Counted from the stretch's first letter, positions 45,667 to 55,017 are shown. The stretch is 64,000 nt of DNA from Nitrosopumilus sp. K4 (GCF_018128925.1 NZ_CP067007.1:434001-498000), one strand, 5' to 3'. Notes: a model not told the origin generated them from the sequence alone. Program-made: numbers and translations.

Positions 45667-46752
45667 TTATACTCTTAGAATGTTTCTTGAAATGAGATTT
45701 TCTAATGCTTTTATGTATTCTTCTTCTGAAATATGCCCTTCTGAAAACCACATGGTTGTTGTTTTCCACCATTTTGGTATGGACATGTTCTGATACTGTA
45801 TGCTCGATATTTCTCCAAACATGTTCGTATTTCGTAATTCTATCTTTCTCCATGTTGTAATGAGATTTTCTTCAATTTGCTTTGAAGATAAAAGCAATCC
45901 TGTTTGCTTGTCAATTAAAACTGTAATATTATTTTCATTGTTATGTGCAATTATCGCTGGTCTTAATTTGTTATTAAAATTGTAGACTGTTTCTCCTATT
46001 GTTTTTAAATTATCTTCAACATGCTCATCTTGATTGATTGGTACTGAAAAAATGAATTTCTTGTAGTCGTTTTCTACATTAAACATGTTGTTTGTTTTTT
46101 CTAAGATGAATTCCTTTGATTCTTTACCGTCTCTGGATATGGTTTCCAAATTCACAACTATTTCTTTATTTGAAATTGTTTTTATTGTGTACTTTTTTGA
46201 AATTGAATTATCGTAATAATCTGTATATTGGTATTTTGCAAAATCTGATTCTTTGACACAGATATTGTTGACGCATTTTTGAATTCTTTTATCGATAATT
46301 GGAGGATCTAATACATTTGCATTAAGCATTGATCTAATGTCATATGCATATCTAGAATCTGTATTTTTTCCATCTGCCCACATTTTGATATCTACTTTTA
46401 CCCAATATGGCATACTTTCATATTTTCTAATATGTCTCTCTTTGATGTGACTTGCATCTCCTAGATATTTTTCAATTTCATTGATTAGTACCAAATCCCT
46501 TGCCTTGTGTGTACTATTCCATGCTATGTGTTCATACAAAATTGCACATGCTCTAAGATTTGGATAATTGGGATGTTGCTGAACTAAGTTGTCAATTCCC
46601 AAATAACTATATTCATCATAAAAAAATTCACAAAATCTTAGTATGCCTTCTGCTGTTTTCACTTCAAATTGTGGATAATGCCCATATGAATCTGGCACAC
46701 CTATTATTCCAAATATTAACACGAAAATAGAACCAACTACGAACTTGTTCAT
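45667..46752 (-). CDS. secreted protein with tryptophan-rich modules (361 aa)
   Basis: Signal peptide NKFVVGSIFVLIFGIIGVPD up to YGHYP. The middle is beta-rich with a cysteine pair (KCVNNIC). Two copies of the module found in neighbouring secreted proteins are present: MPYWVKVDIKMWADGKNTDS in the first half and IPKWWKTTTMWFSEGHISEE at the C-terminus, which ends the protein. Start ATG 46752 is favoured for the signal peptide. ATG 46788 adds twelve residues. Function unknown. Confidence 0.6.
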   Translation of the reverse strand: MNKFVVGSIFVLIFGIIGVPDSYGHYPQFEVKTAEGILRFCEFFYDEYSYLGIDNLVQQHPNYPNLRACAILYEHIAWNSTHKARDLVLINEIEKYLGDASHIKERHIRKYESMPYWVKVDIKMWADGKNTDSRYAYDIRSMLNANVLDPPIIDKRIQKCVNNICVKESDFAKYQYTDYYDNSISKKYTIKTISNKEIVVNLETISRDGKESKEFILEKTNNMFNVENDYKKFIFSVPINQDEHVEDNLKTIGETVYNFNNKLRPAIIAHNNENNITVLIDKQTGLLLSSKQIEENLITTWRKIELRNTNMFGEISSIQYQNMSIPKWWKTTTMWFSEGHISEEEYIKALENLISRNILRV

Positions 46753-46891
46753 TAGCCTCTTTTGTTCATTTTTCTTTATTAATCCCATGTATGATTTTGA
46801 TTAATTCTGGTACCATTCTGGCAAAACTGGGTAATCTGATTCTTTTGTTAAAATTGCTAGGTTTTTATTTTTGGTATTGCATTTTCCTTTA

Positions 46892-47278
46892 ATGTCTGGA
46901 AATAATGACACTAAATTCAAATTATATGATGAAAAATGTGACCAGTTATTAGATGAGCCTGAAATTAGATTTGCAGGAATAATTGACAAAGATGGTAAAC
47001 TTGTATCTGGCGGTTTTAAGAAAGGTCTAACTCCTTATGAAGGAGATGAAACACGTTTACAGTCGTTCTTAGAATTTGTATCCAAAGCATCTATAAGAAA
47101 AGAATACGACGAAAGTCTTGGACCTATTAACTATCTTGCAGCACGTCGTGATAAGGCAGTTTTAGTCAGTTTTCCGTTTCCAATAACTCAGATTCTATTG
47201 TTGATTTCTGCCGAACCTACTGCAAACATTGAAAATCTTGCAAAAAAAGTTGTTGAAATATTTACAGATGTAAATTAA
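46892..47278 (+). CDS. roadblock-like protein (DUF6659-type, 128 aa)
   Basis: The pattern is strand-turn-strand (IRFAGIIDKDGKLVSGGFKK), helix (LQSFLEFVSKASIRKEYDES), then strands (INYLAARRDKAVLVSFPFPI, ILLLISAEPTANIENLAKKV). That is a profilin/roadblock-like sensor fold seen in many thaumarchaeal paralogues. A related protein is at 52811-53200. The ATG at 46892 is chosen over a TTG at 46871. Role unknown. Confidence 0.6.
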   Translation: MSGNNDTKFKLYDEKCDQLLDEPEIRFAGIIDKDGKLVSGGFKKGLTPYEGDETRLQSFLEFVSKASIRKEYDESLGPINYLAARRDKAVLVSFPFPITQILLLISAEPTANIENLAKKVVEIFTDVN

Positions 47279-47315
47279 TCATAAATGTTTAAATCCTGAG
47301 TGTATAGATTTGCTT

Positions 47316-48359
47316 ATGAAAAAACTCTTCTTTTATTTCTTCATAATTGTTTTTTCATTTGGACTATTTTCTGTATATGCCTCTGTCCAAAATTTCTCTA
47401 TAAATAAAACGGTTTTTCATGAGGGTGATTCAATTGTGATTTCAGGACAGGTTGATTATGACCCTTCTATTCCTTTTGTTATACTTCAAGTAATAACTCC
47501 TGATGGGAGTGGATTAGCTCACATTGATAATATCATGCCAAAAACTGATGGTACTTTTTCTAAATCTATCCTTGCGGGTGGGCCTACATGGTATGAATAT
47601 GGTGCTTATACCATAAAGATTTCTTATGGGGGAAATCTTGAAAAAACAATTGTTTATGAAAAATTAGATTCTTCTGAAAACCCTGCTGTCAAAGAACCTG
47701 TCAAAGAACCTGTCAAAGAACCTGTCAAAGAACCCCCCTCGGTTGATATTCCTGGTGCTTTGGATTTATCCCCTGTTGATTCAAACAATTATGTTGAAAA
47801 CCCAAAAATGAGGTTATTGGGATACCCTTCATTCGATAATTCTCCTCGGTATTACATTGACAGATATTATAATGAGCCTGAATACCAATCTTGGTTTGAT
47901 ACTCAATTCCCAAATTATTCTATTGATGAAGTTGTAGGATATCCAAAAACTCACATTGACAATTTTCCTTCATTCGATAATTCTCCTCGGTATTACATTG
48001 ACAGATATTATAATGAGCCTGAATACCAATCTTGGTTTGATACTCAATTCCCTGATGATACCATTTATGATGTTCTGGGTTTCTCAACTTTTATCCCTGA
48101 GTGGATTAAAACATATGCGAAAAATTGGGCAAATGGAGTCACCTCTGATCGTGAATTTATGTCTGGTCTTGATTTTATGTTGGAAAATAAAATTATTGTA
48201 ATTCAAAACTTTGAATATTCTCAAGACAATTCAATAGATGATGTCCCAACTTGGTTTAGGAACACTGCACATTGGTGGTCTAATGATTTGATTTCTCAAC
48301 AAGAATTTGTAAATTCTATTAAATACCTTATTCAGAAAGAAATCATTCTAATTGAATAA
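47316..48359 (+). CDS. secreted repeat protein with two tryptophan-rich modules (347 aa)
   Basis: Signal peptide (1-~22) is followed by a beta-sandwich domain with INKTVFHEGDSIVISGQVDY, a proline spacer of four VKEP repeats and two copies of a 28-residue unit (SFDNSPRYYIDRYYNEPEYQ plus SWFDTQFP). Then come two tryptophan-rich modules (FIPEWIKTYAKNWANGVTSD; VPTWFRNTAHWWSNDLISQQ) that close the protein. The arrangement looks like a multi-domain surface scaffold. The ATG at 47316 gives the signal peptide. Confidence 0.65.
   Translation: MKKLFFYFFIIVFSFGLFSVYASVQNFSINKTVFHEGDSIVISGQVDYDPSIPFVILQVITPDGSGLAHIDNIMPKTDGTFSKSILAGGPTWYEYGAYTIKISYGGNLEKTIVYEKLDSSENPAVKEPVKEPVKEPVKEPPSVDIPGALDLSPVDSNNYVENPKMRLLGYPSFDNSPRYYIDRYYNEPEYQSWFDTQFPNYSIDEVVGYPKTHIDNFPSFDNSPRYYIDRYYNEPEYQSWFDTQFPDDTIYDVLGFSTFIPEWIKTYAKNWANGVTSDREFMSGLDFMLENKIIVIQNFEYSQDNSIDDVPTWFRNTAHWWSNDLISQQEFVNSIKYLIQKEIILIE
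47826..47911 (+). repeat. ~86-bp direct repeat, copy 1
   Basis: CCTTCATTCGATAATTCTCC and onward is identical at 47967-48052 (141-bp offset), encoding the RYYIDRYYNEPEYQSWFD unit. Confidence 0.85.
47967..48052 (+). repeat. ~86-bp direct repeat, copy 2
   Basis: Second copy of the repeat at 47826-47911. Flanks differ. Confidence 0.85.
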
Positions 48360-48397
48360 TCAGAATGGTTTTAATTCGTTATTGTGTGATTTAATTT

Positions 48398-48853
48398 GTG
48401 AAAGCAACATTTGGAGCTGGATGTTTCTGGCATGTTGAAGATCTGTTTAGAAAAACAAGAGGAGTAAAATCTACTAAAGTGGGGTATACTGGAGGAATGC
48501 TTGCAAACCCTACGTATGAAGAAGTCTGCACAGATGAAACAGGCCATGCAGAAGCTGTTGAAGTAGAATACGACCCAGATGAAATTTCTTATGATGAATT
48601 ACTGCGTGTATTTTGGGAAAACCATGATCCTACCTCTTTGAATAGGCAAGGACCTGATGTTGGAAGACAATACCGCTCTGCAATCTTTTTTCATAACGAT
48701 GAACAAAAAGAAATGGCAAAAAAATCAAAAGAAAAACTTGAAACATCAGGTAAATTTCAAAAACCTATTGTTACTGAAATACAACCTGCGCCTGAATTTT
48801 TCAAGGCAGAAGATTACCACCAAAAGTATTTTCAAAAACACGGGTTATCGTGA
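48398..48853 (+). CDS. msrA: peptide methionine sulfoxide reductase MsrA
   Basis: The catalytic [12 protein letters not shown] motif is at residues 6-17, with Cys-9 as nucleophile. [23 protein letters not shown] and [17 protein letters not shown] complete the fold. It repairs methionine S-sulfoxides using thioredoxin. Start is GTG 48398, as required by the fold. Length 151 is normal. It ends next to the convergent uspA-like gene. Confidence 0.95.
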   Translation: MKATFGAGCFWHVEDLFRKTRGVKSTKVGYTGGMLANPTYEEVCTDETGHAEAVEVEYDPDEISYDELLRVFWENHDPTSLNRQGPDVGRQYRSAIFFHNDEQKEMAKKSKEKLETSGKFQKPIVTEIQPAPEFFKAEDYHQKYFQKHGLS

Positions 48854-49288
48854 TTATTTTACTAACATTACTGGTATCTTTGATGTGTGAATGACATAGT
48901 TTGACACACTCCCGAGGAATAATTCTTTGATTGCCCCTCTTCCTCTAGATCCCATGACGATCAAGTCGAATTTTTGTTTTTTGTCATGGGCTAATTTGAT
49001 AATGTTGTAACCTACATCTCCTCTCATTATTTTCTCTTTGAACATAATTCCGTTTTGGGATGCAAGATTTTTTGCATCATCCATTATTTTTTTAACTTCT
49101 TTGTTAAAAGCCTCTTCTACGGCACCTATGCTTTTGAATTCTGAATGAGGCGGTACGTTAATTGAATATACTCCTGTGAGTTTTGCCTTGCATTGCTGTG
49201 CCATTGATATTGCCATTTCTAGGCTCCTTTTGGAGTTTTTTGATCCATCAAGAGGTACTAGAATTTTTGAGATCTTATTTTTTATCAC
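48854..49288 (-). CDS. universal stress protein (UspA family)
   Basis: One Usp domain: ISKILVPLDGSKNSKRSLEM at the start and the ATP-binding G-x2-G-x9-G(S/T) motif as MGSRGRGAIKELFLGSVSNY near the end. This implies an ATP-binding member, homodimeric. Convergent with msrA without a gap. Confidence 0.92.
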   Translation of the reverse strand: MIKNKISKILVPLDGSKNSKRSLEMAISMAQQCKAKLTGVYSINVPPHSEFKSIGAVEEAFNKEVKKIMDDAKNLASQNGIMFKEKIMRGDVGYNIIKLAHDKKQKFDLIVMGSRGRGAIKELFLGSVSNYVIHTSKIPVMLVK

Positions 49289-49416
49289 AAATTGAATTCA
49301 AATTTCACACTAAAAAACATAGGTGCTGTTAATTGATATGACACGGGAACAATCATAAAAAACAATGATCGACATATTTAGGCAATACTTATCTATCCTG
49401 AAAAGTCGACGCTAAA

Positions 49417-50217
49417 ATGGTGGAAGAAAATTTTATCAAAGTGGATGGAAACAAGATTCGTTATCTGGAATCTGGAAATTCTAAAGAAACTCTTGTTTTG
49501 ATACATGGACTTGGCGCATCCGCTGAAAGATGGGATCAAGTAATTCCTATGTTTTCCAAGAATTATCGTGTTATTGTTCCTGATCTGATAGGTTTTGGAT
49601 ATAGCGATAAACCTCTTGTAGATTATACTCCTGAATTCTTTTCAGATTTTCTTGGAAAATTTTTTGATACAATAGGGATTGAAATGGCTTCACTTATTGG
49701 CTCATCATTAGGTGGACAAATAACTGCAGAATATGCATCTGCTCATCCTGAACACTTAGAAAAATTGATTCTTGTTTCTCCAGCAGGTGTAATGAAACAA
49801 TCTACTCCTGCGCTTGATGCTTACATTATGGCTGCACTTTATCCAAATGAACAAAGTGCAAAAAATGCCTTTGAGATGATGGAAGGATCTGGTGAAGAAG
49901 TTGATCAAAAAATAGTCACTGGATTTTTAGAAAGGATGCAATTGCCAAATGCAAAACTCGCCTTCATGTCTACTATTCTTGGATTAAAAAACGCTGAAGT
50001 AATCACAAAAAAACTCACATCTATTGAAATTCCTACATTGATCATTTGGGGTTCAGATGATCCTGTAATTCCAATCACTAATGCTGATGAATTTGTTTCA
50101 TCCATCAAAGATTGCAGATTTTATAGGATGGATAGATGTGGGCATACGCCTTATGTGCAGGATCCTGTACACTTTTCTTCTATTGTGTTGGATTTTTTAG
50201 CAAATAATAGAGTTTAA
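49417..50217 (+). CDS. alpha/beta hydrolase (266 aa)
   Basis: Fold signatures: VLIHGLGASAERWDQ oxyanion loop, nucleophile elbow GSSLGG, acid residue in IWGSDDPVIP and the catalytic histidine in CGHTPYVQDP. It stands 26 bp before the AbrB-phasin gene at the edge of a PHA cluster, so an intracellular PHA depolymerase or thioesterase role is possible. The family as such does not fix the substrate. Confidence 0.8.
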   Translation: MVEENFIKVDGNKIRYLESGNSKETLVLIHGLGASAERWDQVIPMFSKNYRVIVPDLIGFGYSDKPLVDYTPEFFSDFLGKFFDTIGIEMASLIGSSLGGQITAEYASAHPEHLEKLILVSPAGVMKQSTPALDAYIMAALYPNEQSAKNAFEMMEGSGEEVDQKIVTGFLERMQLPNAKLAFMSTILGLKNAEVITKKLTSIEIPTLIIWGSDDPVIPITNADEFVSSIKDCRFYRMDRCGHTPYVQDPVHFSSIVLDFLANNRV

Positions 50218-50243
50218 ATACCTATTATTTCCTACTATTACCT

Positions 50244-50669
50244 ATGAGTGGTAATCAAAACCAATATGATCCAACAACTATGTTTAAAGATTGGATTCAA
50301 AAAAGTGGTCGTGCACAAGCTGAATTTATGAAAAATTTTGGCTCATTAATGAGTAATCAAAATAATCAAACATTCAATCCTTTAGAAACTCTCAAGGTTG
50401 TTTCTGAAAACACCAAAAATGCTCAAACCCAAATGATGGAAAATATGTCTTCTCTCCAAAACAAGAGTGTAGATACTATGTTCAATATTGGACAAATGCT
50501 TCCATCCTTCATGAATTGGGGTGCCTACAAGACCACTGTCGGTAGTAATGGCAGAATTTCCATTCCAGAGGCAGAACGTAATGCCCTTGGACTTGGTGAA
50601 GGTGACTTGGTACAAGTCATTGTTCTTCCAATAGCAAAAAAATCAAAAGCTAGGGAGGTGAAAAATTGA
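50244..50669 (+). CDS. phasin-like protein with C-terminal AbrB domain (PhaR-like, 141 aa)
   Basis: The N-terminal 90 residues are amphipathic helix with phasin traits (FKDWIQKSGRAQAEFMKNFG; TKNAQTQMMENMSSLQNKSV). The last ~45 form an AbrB/SpoVT swapped-hairpin domain (YKTTVGSNGRISIPEAERNA then LGLGEGDLVQVIVL). Haloarchaea have an AbrB-type PhaR that senses PHA granules. This protein could do the same by binding either granule or DNA. It overlaps the next phasin gene. Confidence 0.7.
   Translation: MSGNQNQYDPTTMFKDWIQKSGRAQAEFMKNFGSLMSNQNNQTFNPLETLKVVSENTKNAQTQMMENMSSLQNKSVDTMFNIGQMLPSFMNWGAYKTTVGSNGRISIPEAERNALGLGEGDLVQVIVLPIAKKSKAREVKN
50654..50660 (+). promoter_or_regulatory. Shine-Dalgarno site for the phasin gene
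   Basis: GGAGGTG lies 5 nt before TTG 50666 and within the end of the previous gene. It fixes the TTG start, which overlaps the preceding TGA. Confidence 0.7.
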
Positions 50670-51094
50670 GTAAGAACGAACAGACACAATCAAATCCAAA
50701 AGATCTATTTTCTGTATATCAGCAAAACGTAGATAAATTCTTCAATGGTATTAGACAATCAGTACCACAGTATCATCAAGCAATTACAAATGTACAGCAG
50801 GAATTCCTACAAGCTTATGAAAACATTGCAGATTCAACCATCACATTACAAAAAGAATATGCAAAGAAAGCAGGTATGACAACAAACATTCCAGAAACTA
50901 CACTAAAAGTAATTCAGGATACTACAGAAGAAATCGTAAAGGCTTCATCAATTCAGAACCAAGTAACACTTGCAACTATTGATGCAACACAACAAAACAT
51001 CAAGACCTTTAACGACAACGCAAAATCATTTGCTGATCTAAACAGAAACATTCTACAGTCTTGGATTTCAGCATTCACCACAAAGAACAACTAG
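50666..51094 (+). CDS. phasin-like PHA granule protein (142 aa)
   Basis: Helical throughout, with the phasin pattern: FSVYQQNVDKFFNGIRQSVP, then long heptads and a last helix FADLNRNILQSWISAFTTKN. It would coat PHA granules. Start is TTG 50666, confirmed by the strong Shine-Dalgarno GGAGGTG. It ends convergently with phaC, separated by a T-rich stretch. Confidence 0.75.
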   Translation: MSKNEQTQSNPKDLFSVYQQNVDKFFNGIRQSVPQYHQAITNVQQEFLQAYENIADSTITLQKEYAKKAGMTTNIPETTLKVIQDTTEEIVKASSIQNQVTLATIDATQQNIKTFNDNAKSFADLNRNILQSWISAFTTKNN

Positions 51095-51103
51095 TGGCGA
51101 ATC

Positions 51104-51126
51104 CAAATTTTATTTTTTTTCTTTTT
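51104..51126. terminator. T-rich bidirectional terminator region
   Basis: TTTTATTTTTTTTCTTTTTTT lies between the convergent phasin and phaC genes. The T run can end plus-strand transcripts. The opposite strand is A-rich, so termination from the phaC side is uncertain. Confidence 0.4.
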
Positions 51127-52191
51127 TTATGATCTTTCAGCTAACCACTGACCAAGCTCAGGCAACACTTTTTTCTGTGATATTGAACTAGCAATCATTC
51201 CTACATGTCCTGTTGGATATATTCTCAAAGTTTTGTCTTGACTGGCAACTGCATAATGTAACGGCATACTGCATTCTGGTGATACAAGGTGATCTCCTAC
51301 TGCAACTTGAGTAAATATTGGCATGTCTATTTTTTTCAAATCTATGTGGTTTCCTCCAACATACATTTTATTTTGAATTAGCAAGTTTTCTTGGTAGATG
51401 TCTTTTATCCATTGTTTGAATAACTCTCCAGGTATGGGGGGAGTGTCACCTAACCATCGTTCTACTCTGAGGAAACTATCTACGAATCTTTGGTTGTCTA
51501 TGTTCTTGAAGAAATTCACGTATTTTTCAATTCCTTGCTCAAATGGCTTTAGTACTGAAAAACAATAATACATGAATTCCGGAGGCATGTTTCCAATAAT
51601 GCTGACCATTTTTTCAACATCAATATGTTTGGCCAAATTACTGATCACCGTAGTATCACGCCATCCGTCGATAACTGGGGCCGTTGCAATAAAATTTTTC
51701 ACGCTTTCTGGATGCAGTGATGTGTATGCGGTGGCAATTGTTGCACCTGTACAATATCCTTGCAGTGATACTTTTTCAGATGATGTTTCATCCTTTACGA
51801 ATTCCACACAACTATCAAGATATCCATTTACATAATCATCAAAATCTAGATACTTGTCCATGTTAGTTGGAGTACCCCAATCCAACATGTATACGTCAAA
51901 TCCCTGCTGAAGTAGATTTCTGACCCAACTTTTTTCTGGATGGATGTCTAAAATATGGTACCTGTTAATCAATGCATATGAGATTATCAAAGGTGTTTTA
52001 TGCTGTTTTTCTGTTAGCGGTTTGTAATGTAACAAGCGTGCTTTGTCAATCTGATGTGCTACATCATGTGGTGTTACTTCCAAATTAATTTCATCAGGTG
52101 CTGCAACCAATCTTGGTGCCTCAACAACATTTTTTGAAAATTTGAGAATTTCTTCCATTATCTTTGGATCTAATCTTGATTCTGATTTCAT
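51127..52191 (-). CDS. phaC: class III poly(3-hydroxyalkanoate) synthase subunit PhaC
   Basis: Length 354 is typical of class III. The lipase-like box is GYCTGA with Cys147 as nucleophile. Asp in VAVGDHLVSP (~307) and His in PTGHVGMI (~335) complete the triad, and YMLDWG is the usual strand before. It polymerises hydroxyacyl-CoA into storage polyester at the granule surface and needs PhaE. The ATG overlaps the phaE stop by 4 bp. Confidence 0.93.
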   Translation of the reverse strand: MKSESRLDPKIMEEILKFSKNVVEAPRLVAAPDEINLEVTPHDVAHQIDKARLLHYKPLTEKQHKTPLIISYALINRYHILDIHPEKSWVRNLLQQGFDVYMLDWGTPTNMDKYLDFDDYVNGYLDSCVEFVKDETSSEKVSLQGYCTGATIATAYTSLHPESVKNFIATAPVIDGWRDTTVISNLAKHIDVEKMVSIIGNMPPEFMYYCFSVLKPFEQGIEKYVNFFKNIDNQRFVDSFLRVERWLGDTPPIPGELFKQWIKDIYQENLLIQNKMYVGGNHIDLKKIDMPIFTQVAVGDHLVSPECSMPLHYAVASQDKTLRIYPTGHVGMIASSISQKKVLPELGQWLAERS

Positions 52192-52757
52192 TTTTTATTT
52201 TCCCTTTTCTTTAACTCGATTTCTAATTTTGTGACTCTTTTTTTCAAAGCATGTAGTTCTTTGTATGCTTCATCAATCTCTTCTTTACTTGGTAAGTTTG
52301 CTGACTGTAACACCACATTTGAAATGTTTGTCCAATGTTTTGTTAACTGTAATTCTTTTGATATCAACTTTCCATAATTATCTCCAAATTTTTCTGAATC
52401 AAATAATTCTGTAAAATCATTATCAAAAATATCAATCCAAATTCTTTTGAATGCCTCGATTTGTTCTACGTCTTGAGGTACTTCTGGTACTTTTTGATTG
52501 ACTTTCTTTTGGGCAATATTCCATGTGTCTGCAAGTTGCTTGTAGTATTCAGTGAGGAATTTGTTAAATTCTAAAAGACTTTCGTTAATTTCAATTAACT
52601 CTGTCGCAATTTTTTTTGAATTTGCTGCAAATGCTCTCATTGGACCTATTGACGTTAAAGCCTGTGGCTTACTGCTCATCAGGTGAATTAAATCTGTCCA
52701 AAATAATGACAAGTGCTTATAATACTCTGTCATCTCTTTAGGTGATTGTGTCTTCAC
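52188..52757 (-). CDS. phaE: PHA synthase subunit PhaE
   Basis: The protein is 189 residues of long helices with YYKHLSLFWTDLIHLMSSKP near the N-terminus and a C-terminal coiled coil (ALKKRVTKLEIELKKRENK). It shows the class III PhaE plan but is shorter than bacterial PhaE. It is placed directly upstream of phaC with ATGA overlap, giving fixed stoichiometry. Confidence 0.85.
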   Translation of the reverse strand: MKTQSPKEMTEYYKHLSLFWTDLIHLMSSKPQALTSIGPMRAFAANSKKIATELIEINESLLEFNKFLTEYYKQLADTWNIAQKKVNQKVPEVPQDVEQIEAFKRIWIDIFDNDFTELFDSEKFGDNYGKLISKELQLTKHWTNISNVVLQSANLPSKEEIDEAYKELHALKKRVTKLEIELKKRENKK

Positions 52758-52810
52758 AAACTAGTAAATACACAGATCGCAATAAATAGTTCGCTTGTTA
52801 ATTTAGACAA

Positions 52811-53200
52811 ATGGCAAATTCTGATAAACTTGAAAAAATCTGCCAAAAAATAACAAAATTAGATACAAAAATGAGATCTGCCCGAATAATCAACAATAGA
52901 GGGCATCTTGTTGCAGGTGGTATGAAAAAGGGACTTCATTCACTTGAAGCACAAAAACAAGACGAAATGATGTTTATGGAATTGGCCTTAAGGGTGAGAA
53001 TGAGACATGAATTTGATAAAGAATTTGGCGAAGTTCATTTTTCAATGTCTTATCGTGACAAAGTAATAGTCATGAGCTTTCCGTTAACAAATGATGATGT
53101 TTGTCTTGTTTCTGCAGAAAAAGACCTTGACTTTGGTAAGATTCCGTTTAAAGTTTTAAAGATAATTGCCCCTCTTAAGAAAAATATTAGGACTTTTTAG
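52811..53200 (+). CDS. roadblock-like protein (DUF6659-type, 129 aa)
   Basis: Same layout as the protein at 46892: MRSARIINNRGHLVAGGMKK, a helix with LALRVRMRHEFDKEFGEVHF, YRDKVIVMSFPLTNDDVCLV, ending basic. It differs in lacking the tail helix. It begins 53 bp from the divergent phaE gene, so the two may share a regulatory region. Confidence 0.6.
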   Translation: MANSDKLEKICQKITKLDTKMRSARIINNRGHLVAGGMKKGLHSLEAQKQDEMMFMELALRVRMRHEFDKEFGEVHFSMSYRDKVIVMSFPLTNDDVCLVSAEKDLDFGKIPFKVLKIIAPLKKNIRTF

Positions 53201-53240
53201 ATGTGATAAGAACTTAATTCTAGTTGTTTGTTTGTATTTT

Positions 53241-53657
53241 ATGGATTCTCAAAATGTCAGTTGGCGTGAGGTTGAAAAATTAGTAAAAATTCTTTCTAAA
53301 AAAATAATCGACTTGAATAGAGATTTTACTAGCATCTCAACAATTAGTCGGGGTGGTTTGGTTCCTGCTAGATTGTTGGCAGATCACTTGGGAATTGAAA
53401 CTATATTTGTTGACAAAAATAAAATTCCATACGATTCAATTTTTGTTGATGATATTTATGATTCTGGAAAGACATTCAAAAAGATAATTCCAAAAATTGA
53501 AGATCCTTCAAAACTTGTTTTTGTTACTTTATTTGCAAGACGTGGAAAACGATACCCAAACCAACTCCTCTTTGCAAAAAAAACAATTGGCACTGAATAC
53601 ATTGTTTATCCTTGGGATAAATTAGAGTTTAAGCGACTAAAGAAAGTTGGGCTGTAG
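53241..53657 (+). CDS. phosphoribosyltransferase (138 aa)
   Basis: Type I PRTase: SISTISRGGLVPARLLADHL as the PPi loop region, IFVDDIYDSGKTFKKI as the PRPP-binding motif, and a hood with FAKKTIGTEYIVYPWDKLEF. This pattern, with a short C-terminal WxxD hood, is that of xanthine-guanine-type enzymes in archaea. The base specificity is not certain. The ATG at 53241 follows the previous stop, whereas the longer frame would overlap it. Confidence 0.82.
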   Translation: MDSQNVSWREVEKLVKILSKKIIDLNRDFTSISTISRGGLVPARLLADHLGIETIFVDKNKIPYDSIFVDDIYDSGKTFKKIIPKIEDPSKLVFVTLFARRGKRYPNQLLFAKKTIGTEYIVYPWDKLEFKRLKKVGL

Positions 53658-53658
53658 A

Positions 53659-53955
53659 TTATTCTTGCATACATAAAGGAAGGTTTCCTTCATGTCTGTT
53701 CTTGTAATCTTGGATGAGTTCACTGGATATTTTCTCAAAATTATCTGTTATCATGTATCGTAATCTTGTATTTTCTAAAATGCAAGGCTGTGTTATCTTT
53801 TCTCTAATGCTGTTATTGATATTTTTTGTACCTTCAATGCATAGAATTTTCATTGATGAATGCATCATGAAAACTCCTGATGATCTAGGTATGTTTGAAA
53901 TATTCTCGTCATTAGAGTCTAGCCAATCTGACCATGAATTTTGATTGTTAAGCAT
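53659..53955 (-). CDS. GIY-YIG-like fold protein (98 aa)
   Basis: NSWSDWLDSNDENISNIPRS leads to SGVFMMHSSMKILCIEGTKN, which aligns with the GVY...YVG strands of GIY-YIG nucleases but lacks both tyrosines. TRLRYMITDNFEKISSELIQ and a CMQE end follow. A nuclease activity is therefore doubtful. ATG 53955 is used. The earlier start would run into the TFB gene. Confidence 0.5.
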   Translation of the reverse strand: MLNNQNSWSDWLDSNDENISNIPRSSGVFMMHSSMKILCIEGTKNINNSIREKITQPCILENTRLRYMITDNFEKISSELIQDYKNRHEGNLPLCMQE

Positions 53956-53963
53956 CTCTGTTC

Positions 53964-54881
53964 TTAATCTTGGAGCATTTTTCTTAGACCTGCACATCTA
54001 TTTCTGATTGTAACCTCGGTCACTCCTGATGCAATCGATATGTCTTTTTGTGATTTTATTTCTCCTGTACTAATACATGCTAAGTAGAGTGCAGCTGCGG
54101 CTATTCCCATAGGATCTTTTCCTGCCACCATTCCAATTTTTTTTGCTTGTTCTAAAATTGATACTGCCTTTCTTTTGCTTTTTTCACTTAACTCTGCAAT
54201 GCTTGCAATCCTTGAAACTCCTTTTATCGGATCTACAACTGGCATTTTTAACTCAAGTTCTCTAAAAATTAATCTGTAGCATCTTGCAACATCTTTTCTT
54301 CTAATGTTGATTCCCTTTGCAATATCGTCTAATGTTCTTGGAGTTTCTGTATTTCTACATGATGCGTAAAGACATGCTGCAACCAATCCCTGAATTGAAC
54401 GACCTCTTACTAGTTTTTTCTCCATCGCTTTTCTGTAGATATATGCTGCTTTTTCAACAACTGCGTCTGTTAAAGCAAGTTTGTCTTTTAATTTATCCAT
54501 CTCATTTAGAGCTTGTCTGAGATTTCTATCTGCAGATGAATGTGCTTGTGTTCTACTGTCCCAAGTTCTGAGTCTTTCAATAGAACTTTTTACACTTGCA
54601 GATAGTGGCTTTCCTGTTGAATCTTTATTTGCTTGACCGATAATCGTTGACAGTCCCATATCGTGCATTGTTAGTGATGTGCCTGCTCCAACCCTTGTTC
54701 TGTTTGTGTCATCACTTGCAAATGATCGCCATTCTGCACCTGTATCTGCAATTTTGTCAGTTACTACAAATCCACATTTGCCACAAAATAATTCGCCTGT
54801 ATTTTCATCGGTAACCATTTTTTTATCTCCACATGCTGGACATTTTGGTCCAGAAACCATTGTGTTCTTAAGCATAATCAT
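53964..54881 (-). CDS. tfb: transcription initiation factor B, canonical (305 aa)
   Basis: The zinc ribbon is complete: CPACG and CGKCG. The B-reader GTSLTMHDMGLSTIIG and both cyclin repeats with RSIQGLVAACLYASCRNT and DPMGIAAAALYLACISTG are present, and the BRE-reading end is GVTEVTIRNRCAGLRKML. It should be the housekeeping TFB and is the useful comparison for the atypical paralogue at 6315. Confidence 0.95.
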   Translation of the reverse strand: MIMLKNTMVSGPKCPACGDKKMVTDENTGELFCGKCGFVVTDKIADTGAEWRSFASDDTNRTRVGAGTSLTMHDMGLSTIIGQANKDSTGKPLSASVKSSIERLRTWDSRTQAHSSADRNLRQALNEMDKLKDKLALTDAVVEKAAYIYRKAMEKKLVRGRSIQGLVAACLYASCRNTETPRTLDDIAKGINIRRKDVARCYRLIFRELELKMPVVDPIKGVSRIASIAELSEKSKRKAVSILEQAKKIGMVAGKDPMGIAAAALYLACISTGEIKSQKDISIASGVTEVTIRNRCAGLRKMLQD

Positions 54882-55017
54882 TACGATTAACGTTATTAGC
54901 TTATTATCCGTTTTACATAATTTCTGCAGGTTAATTGTGTGTAGGTTAAGCTAACATCTATTCTCATTCTATGGAACAAGAATGCAAATTAGGTTGTACT
55001 AACGGTATTTTGAAATT

